Made by a program: the position numbers and the translations under genes. This document shows positions 15,103 to 19,134 of a DNA stretch of 19,134 bases, piece by piece (the stretch's first letter is position 1; each line of letters begins with the position of its first letter). Below the pieces are notes generated by a model that was given only the letters and a program-made list of their open reading frames with translations, made no database searches and was not told the origin of the DNA. Source of the DNA: an uncultured Thermomicrobiales bacterium (lineage in GTDB: Bacteria > Chloroflexota > Chloroflexia > Thermomicrobiales > Thermomicrobiaceae); assembly GCA_937891245.1 (NCBI GenBank), contig CALAGB010000465.1:1-19134 (forward strand). The letters are read 5' to 3'.

Positions 15103-15141
15103 CAACGTCACCAAAAGCTATACGCACAGAAGGAGCGAATG

Positions 15142-16530
15142 ATGAATCGGCACAGGATCGGCTTAGTCGCTGCGCTGGCAGTGGGAGCCTTGGTAATTGC
15201 CGCCTGCAGTTCGACGGGCAGTACGGGTGGCTCGTCGTCTACCACATCTGGCGCGGACGCGGACGCCGCCGGCTCGCCTGCCCCGGCTAACAGTGCTTCA
15301 GGGGGTGTGACGGGCACGCCGAGCGGCGCGAGCTTGAGCGGCAATGTGACACTGCTCAAGCACTTCAACGACTTCGAAAAAGACTACAACATTCAACTCA
15401 GCGAGGGGTTCACCAAGAAGAACTCTGGCGTTAAAGTGAACGTGGTCACACCACAGACCGGCGCCGTATTCGCGAAATTCCAGACCTTGGTAGCGGGTGG
15501 ACAACCACCGACTGTGTACTTGGCGAACCTTAACTATCTCCCGCAGCTCTACAAGGACGACGCGTTGGTGCCGCTCGACCTCAATCAACTGGGTGTCGGA
15601 TCCATCGACGAGCTCGCCAAGCAATACATACCCGGCGCTCTCGACCCGTATACGCGGGACGGCAAACTATACGGCATCCCGGAAGAGGTGTCCAACTACC
15701 AGACCTGGGCGAACAAATCGTACTTTGAAGCCGCCGGCCTCGATATCCCGAAAACCTGGGACGATGTCTGCGCTGCCGGGGAGAAGGTTAGCATCGTCGA
15801 GGACGGCGTGCCGAAGCGCGAGGTGATCGCGTTACCGACCAACTTCTCTGCAGCGACCGGACTGATTCTCGACGCGGTAGCTCGTGAGTTCGATGCCAAT
15901 CTGTTTTCCGAGGACGGCACCGAGGCACACCTCACCGATCCCGGCGTCTTCAAAGAGTTCCAGATGTTCCAGGACCTGGTGTTCAAGTGCAAGGCCTTCT
16001 TCCCGTCGATGAACGGCTCGACGACCGCGCAGGAACGCGTCCTCTTCGGCGAAGGCCAGTCGGCCATGCTACTGGACGCGGGGTCGTGGTATGCACCGCA
16101 ACTCGCCCAGCAGTACCCAAAGGTGTCAGCGGTTGCGACGGTCGCGCCCTATCCGACGGTCGAGGGGCATGCTCCGGAGAATGACATATACGGCTACGCA
16201 TATGTGGTGCCGCAGGGCCAGCTCAACGAAACCACATCGGCTTACCTCGGATACTTGAAGGATCAAGGTGAGGCCGCATTCAAGTTAGGCCTCTACTCGG
16301 GCTTGGCAAACCTGGCCGATACCGAAACTGCCAAGTCCACACCGTTCTGGGGGACGAACTGGGCGCCGTCTCTCGCGGAAGGCAAAGCTCAACCGCTGCT
16401 CGTGAACGCCTCGCAGATCTATGACATTCTGCAGCAAGCATTCAATCAGGTAGTGATCAATCACGCCGATGTTACCCAGACGCTCGAAGCTGCTCAGCGA
16501 CAGGTCGCGCCCTTGTTGAACAAGAAGTAA
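15142..16530 (+). CDS. ABC transporter solute-binding lipoprotein (sugar type)
   Basis: Extracytoplasmic binding protein of 462 residues, family 1 (SBP_bac_1), which would deliver a sugar or sugar derivative to the two permeases downstream. AGGAG (15131-15135) is 6 bases before the ATG at 15142 and only 3 before another ATG at 15139; I chose the former. A lipoprotein signal is clear: RHRIGLVAALAVGALVIAAC, with the lipidated Cys at residue 22, then a Ser/Gly/Thr/Ala-rich linker to about residue 60. The mature part has the expected hinge-type segments (TVYLANLNYLPQLYKDDALVPL, GKLYGIPEEVSNYQTWANK). It lies 39 bases after the dehydratase gene, and a large stem-loop follows its stop codon. Confidence 0.93.
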   Translation: MNRHRIGLVAALAVGALVIAACSSTGSTGGSSSTTSGADADAAGSPAPANSASGGVTGTPSGASLSGNVTLLKHFNDFEKDYNIQLSEGFTKKNSGVKVNVVTPQTGAVFAKFQTLVAGGQPPTVYLANLNYLPQLYKDDALVPLDLNQLGVGSIDELAKQYIPGALDPYTRDGKLYGIPEEVSNYQTWANKSYFEAAGLDIPKTWDDVCAAGEKVSIVEDGVPKREVIALPTNFSAATGLILDAVAREFDANLFSEDGTEAHLTDPGVFKEFQMFQDLVFKCKAFFPSMNGSTTAQERVLFGEGQSAMLLDAGSWYAPQLAQQYPKVSAVATVAPYPTVEGHAPENDIYGYAYVVPQGQLNETTSAYLGYLKDQGEAAFKLGLYSGLANLADTETAKSTPFWGTNWAPSLAEGKAQPLLVNASQIYDILQQAFNQVVINHADVTQTLEAAQRQVAPLLNKK

Positions 16531-16539
16531 GCTGCGCGC

Positions 16540-16585
16540 CGCTGGCCGTTCCCGTCGATGTACCACAAGTCGGGAACCGCCGGCG
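16540..16585 (+). promoter_or_regulatory. Long intra-operon stem-loop between binding-protein and permease genes
   Basis: Bases 16540-16554 pair with 16571-16585: GTTCCCG with CGGGAAC perfectly, then, after one C-C mismatch (16547/16578), seven more pairs including one G-T. That is 14 pairs around a 16-base loop. It starts 10 bases after the binding-protein stop and is not followed by a T-run. In many sugar ABC operons such a structure protects the upstream mRNA or attenuates the permease genes, so that binding protein is made in excess; I infer the same here. Confidence 0.6.
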
Positions 16586-16624
16586 TTCGCGCGACTGGTG
16601 GAAGAACACGACAGGAGTGATCGC

Positions 16625-17566
16625 GTGGCTCTCATGATCGACCCCGGCGAAGGGCAGGCGCTCATGTCGCTGGGCGTGAAAATGGCCGCCGGGGACCGAA
16701 AGACTCTCGCAAAGCGACAAGCACGGGCCGGAGTGTTCTTCGTCCTACCCGCATTGTTGTACTTCGCAGTCTGGATGTTCGGCCCGATCATCTACGGGAT
16801 CTGGTTGGGATTTACGGATACGAGCTTCCTGGGCAGCTCCAAGTTTACCGGGCTAGACAACTACAGGACACTGTTCTCGGATCCTTCATTCATCCACAGT
16901 GCAGTCGTCACAGCGGAATACCTTGTATATACGACCGTCCCGGTCATGCTGGTCGCATTCATCAGCGCGTATGCACTCCATCATGCCCGTGGACGCATCT
17001 CGCACGCGTTGTATCTGACCGTCATATTTCTGCCCTTCGTGCTGCCATCGGTTGCCGCGGCAATCATCTTTGAGTTGATTCTGCAACCAGGGGGCCTGTT
17101 CAACGACGTGACGAGGACCACCGTCGCGTGGCTGACTGACCCGTCGACCGCGGTGATTTCCCTGAGCATTGCGACGGCCTGGGGTCTGGTCGGATACTAC
17201 GTCGTAATATTCCTCGCAGGATTCCAATCGGTGCCAAAACAATTGATTGAGGCTGCCTCAATAGACGGTTCCTCCAAGCTCTCAACTTTGTTTCGCATTG
17301 AGCTGCCTCTGCTGCGGCCCGTCATACTGTTTTCGACTGTGACCGTGGTCGCAACGGTCTTGACCAATTTCGCCACACCGTTTGTTATGACGAACGGGGG
17401 CCCAGGAGACGCGACAACGGTCCTGCCCCTGCTGATCTACAAGACGGCCTTCCAGTACTCGAATCCGGGCTATGCGTCCGCAATGGCCGTGGTGCTATTT
17501 ATTGTCAGCGTGGTGTTGACCGTCATACAGTTCGCGCTCATTCGGACCAGGGGTGAAAAGTCGTGA
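16625..17566 (+). CDS. ABC sugar transporter permease, MalF/UgpA type
   Basis: Inner-membrane channel subunit of 313 residues. The GTG at 16625 is chosen because AGGAG (16613-16617) lies 7 bases upstream; a GTG at 16598 has no such site. A hydrophilic N-terminus of about 30 residues is followed by six membrane segments (first VFFVLPALLYFAVWMFGPII, last AVVLFIVSVVLTVIQFALI). The cytoplasmic EAA loop, E209-AASIDGSSKLSTLFRIELP, contains the conserved D and G that contact the ABC ATPase. It pairs with the permease downstream, whose GTG overlaps its stop (GTGA). Confidence 0.94.
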   Translation: MALMIDPGEGQALMSLGVKMAAGDRKTLAKRQARAGVFFVLPALLYFAVWMFGPIIYGIWLGFTDTSFLGSSKFTGLDNYRTLFSDPSFIHSAVVTAEYLVYTTVPVMLVAFISAYALHHARGRISHALYLTVIFLPFVLPSVAAAIIFELILQPGGLFNDVTRTTVAWLTDPSTAVISLSIATAWGLVGYYVVIFLAGFQSVPKQLIEAASIDGSSKLSTLFRIELPLLRPVILFSTVTVVATVLTNFATPFVMTNGGPGDATTVLPLLIYKTAFQYSNPGYASAMAVVLFIVSVVLTVIQFALIRTRGEKS

Positions 17567-18414
17567 CCGAATTCAAACCTCTCCTGATGTATCGCAAACG
17601 CACCCGTACTCTGGTTTATCATATTATTCTCATCGTTGTGAGCATCGTGTCTCTGACTCCGGTGCTGTGGGGGATCAGCGGCTCATTGCAGAGTAACCAG
17701 AACCTGTTCTCGGGTTCGTTTACATGGGTCCCACCGGCTCCACAATGGCATAATTATGCCGAGGCCTGGCATGCTGTGGACTTCGGTCGTGACATGATCA
17801 ACAGTTTCACGATTGCCGTGATAGTGACGGTGGGGTGCGCTGTGTTCAGCGCGATGGCTGGATACAGTATCGCAACCTTCCGCTTTCGCGGTCGGCGCGC
17901 CCTTTTCGCTGCAATCATAGGGACATTGCTTCTTCCCTTCCCGGTGATATTGATCCCGGTCTTCATCATTGCGAAGACGTTGGGCATGATCGACACCTAC
18001 GTAGGCGTCATCCTTCCGGGTCTTATCACGCCACAGGCGGTGTTCCTCATGGTCGAGTTCTTCCGCGGCACTCCCCATGAGTTACTCGAGAGCGGCAGGG
18101 TCGACGGCGCGTCCGAATGGGCGGTATTCCGACGCATCGCGCTTCCGATGGCGTGGCCAATCGTGGCGGCCGTATCGGTATTGACGTTCGTCGCGAGTTG
18201 GAACAATCTGCTTTGGCCCCTCGTCGTGATACAGAGCCAGCAACTCTACACCGTTCCATTGGGATTGGCGCAATTCAACAGTACCAATTTTTCGAATTAT
18301 GTGCAGATACTCGCGATGTCAATTGTTGCGATCCTGCCGGTAATTGTACTGTTCGTTGTGTTCCGAAAGAAACTGGTCGACAGCATCATGATGAGCGGTG
18401 GAGCATTGAAATAA
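17563..18414 (+). CDS. ABC sugar transporter permease, MalG/UgpE type
   Basis: Second channel subunit, 283 residues, starting at a GTG that overlaps the previous stop (17563-17566). It has a short basic N-terminus (MYRKRTRTLVYH) and six hydrophobic segments; the first is IILIVVSIVSLTPVLWGISG. The EAA loop begins at E176 (ESGRVDGASEWAVFRRIALP), with the conserved D181 and G182. The C-terminus FRKKLVDSIMMSGGALK is typical of this family. The gene completes a binding protein-permease-permease set; the ATPase that powers it is not encoded in the window. Confidence 0.94.
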   Translation: MTEFKPLLMYRKRTRTLVYHIILIVVSIVSLTPVLWGISGSLQSNQNLFSGSFTWVPPAPQWHNYAEAWHAVDFGRDMINSFTIAVIVTVGCAVFSAMAGYSIATFRFRGRRALFAAIIGTLLLPFPVILIPVFIIAKTLGMIDTYVGVILPGLITPQAVFLMVEFFRGTPHELLESGRVDGASEWAVFRRIALPMAWPIVAAVSVLTFVASWNNLLWPLVVIQSQQLYTVPLGLAQFNSTNFSNYVQILAMSIVAILPVIVLFVVFRKKLVDSIMMSGGALK

Positions 18415-18459
18415 CATTGAAGCATGGGATAATTTGCGCAATTGTATATCGGATCAATG

Positions 18460-18476
18460 CCGGCCGGCGCGGCCGG
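18460..18476. other. GC-rich hairpin before the deacetylase gene
   Basis: CCGGCC (18460-18465) pairs with GGCCGG (18471-18476) around a 5-base loop. It lies in the 83-base gap between the second permease and the deacetylase gene and has no T-run. It may stabilise or weakly attenuate the operon transcript. Confidence 0.35.
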
Positions 18477-18497
18477 ATGGGACGTGAGGAGTCAACA

Positions 18498-19134
18498 ATG
18501 CGGGTTTTGGCCATCGGAGCGCATCCGGACGACATCGAGAATTTCTGCGCCGGAACGCTGTTCCTGTATAAGCAGATGGGCGCGGAAGTGTTCATCGCGA
18601 TCGCAACACAGGGCGACATCGGCTCCCCGACAGGGACTCGCGAGGAGATCGCTCGGATTCGCCAGGGCGAGGCGCAGGCCGCGTGCGACCTGTTAGGAGC
18701 CTCCCTTATTTGGATGGGGTTCGACGACGAGATGTTGTTCAATACGCGGGAGACTCGGCTCGCCTTCATCGATGCGATCAGGCAAGCTCGGCCGGATGTG
18801 ATGCTCGTACTGTCGGAGGACGACTACCATCCGGATCACCGAACTGCGGGTCTCATCGGGCGGGACGCGCGGATACCGGCCAACGTGCCGCTGATCGAGA
18901 CGTCCACCCCTTCGTGCGCGATTCCGACGACCTTCGTCATGGATACGTATCTGGGCAAGAACTTCATCCCCGAAGCGTACGTCGACGTCTCGACCGTCAT
19001 CGCGCAAAGACGAGAGATGCTCGACAAACATGTGAGCCAGGTTGCGTGGATGGAATCGGTGTATGGAGCGGACATGCACCGTGATGCGGACGTCACATCC
19101 TCATACAGGGGGCTGCAGTGTGGCGTGGAATATC
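18498..19134 (+). CDS. PIG-L/LmbE-family deacetylase (partial, cut by window end)
   Basis: Zinc-dependent hydrolase that removes an acyl group from an N-acylated sugar or related amide. The open frame begins at ATG 18498, 6 bases after GAGGAG (18486-18491), and runs off the right end with 212 residues read. The N-terminal motif is GAHPDDIE, giving zinc ligands H9 and D12 with D11 as the likely base; the second motif HPDH (111-114) supplies H114. The remaining sequence (RRIRQGEAQAACDLLG-like segment, here ARIRQGEAQAACDLLGA) fits the family. Its place after the sugar ABC genes suggests it processes the imported compound. Mycothiol- or antibiotic-linked members are an alternative, but nothing nearby supports them. 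Confidence 0.9.
   Translation, partial: MRVLAIGAHPDDIENFCAGTLFLYKQMGAEVFIAIATQGDIGSPTGTREEIARIRQGEAQAACDLLGASLIWMGFDDEMLFNTRETRLAFIDAIRQARPDVMLVLSEDDYHPDHRTAGLIGRDARIPANVPLIETSTPSCAIPTTFVMDTYLGKNFIPEAYVDVSTVIAQRREMLDKHVSQVAWMESVYGADMHRDADVTSSYRGLQCGVEY

Overview
The window is GC-rich DNA with frequent GTG starts, strong GGAGG-type ribosome binding sites and many 4-base stop/start overlaps. These traits suggest a high-GC Gram-positive bacterium (Actinomycetota); I cannot name the genus. No rRNA, tRNA, CRISPR array or intact insertion sequence was seen.

Left edge (1-1148, minus strand): two small translationally coupled genes of unknown function. The upstream one has the look of actinobacterial proteins carried on integrative or conjugative elements.

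Defence block (1431-12562, plus strand): a complete Type I restriction-modification operon, hsdM-hsdS-hsdR. Every junction is a 4-base overlap (GTGA, ATGA, ATGA), and the chain ends in a small Xre-type repressor gene coupled to hsdR. Next comes a 679-residue protein with an N-terminal GHKL (MORC/MutL/Hsp90-type) ATPase domain and a C-terminal PD-(D/E)XK nuclease-like domain. After it lies a broken N6-adenine methyltransferase gene. Its ribosome site, start and a short N-terminus remain, joined out of frame to only the C-terminal ~98 codons. Two intact, overlapping genes follow: a HsdS-like target-recognition protein and an unrecognised helical protein. I read this as a second, partly deleted modification or defence locus next to an intact Type I system. 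The ATPase-nuclease and the methylase-less remainder are the least explained parts of the window.

Boundary (12563-13138): ~580 bases without an intact gene, holding two hairpins and what looks like a decayed reading frame.

Right part (13139-19134): a catabolic locus. A FadR/FCD-type GntR regulator (minus) is divergent from an operon of an enolase-superfamily sugar-acid dehydratase/racemase, a lipoprotein ABC solute-binding protein, two ABC permeases and a PIG-L/LmbE-type deacetylase cut by the window end. The set suggests regulated import and breakdown of a sugar, sugar acid or N-acylated sugar. No ABC ATPase gene is present in the window. A long stem-loop between the binding-protein gene and the first permease gene probably sets their expression ratio.
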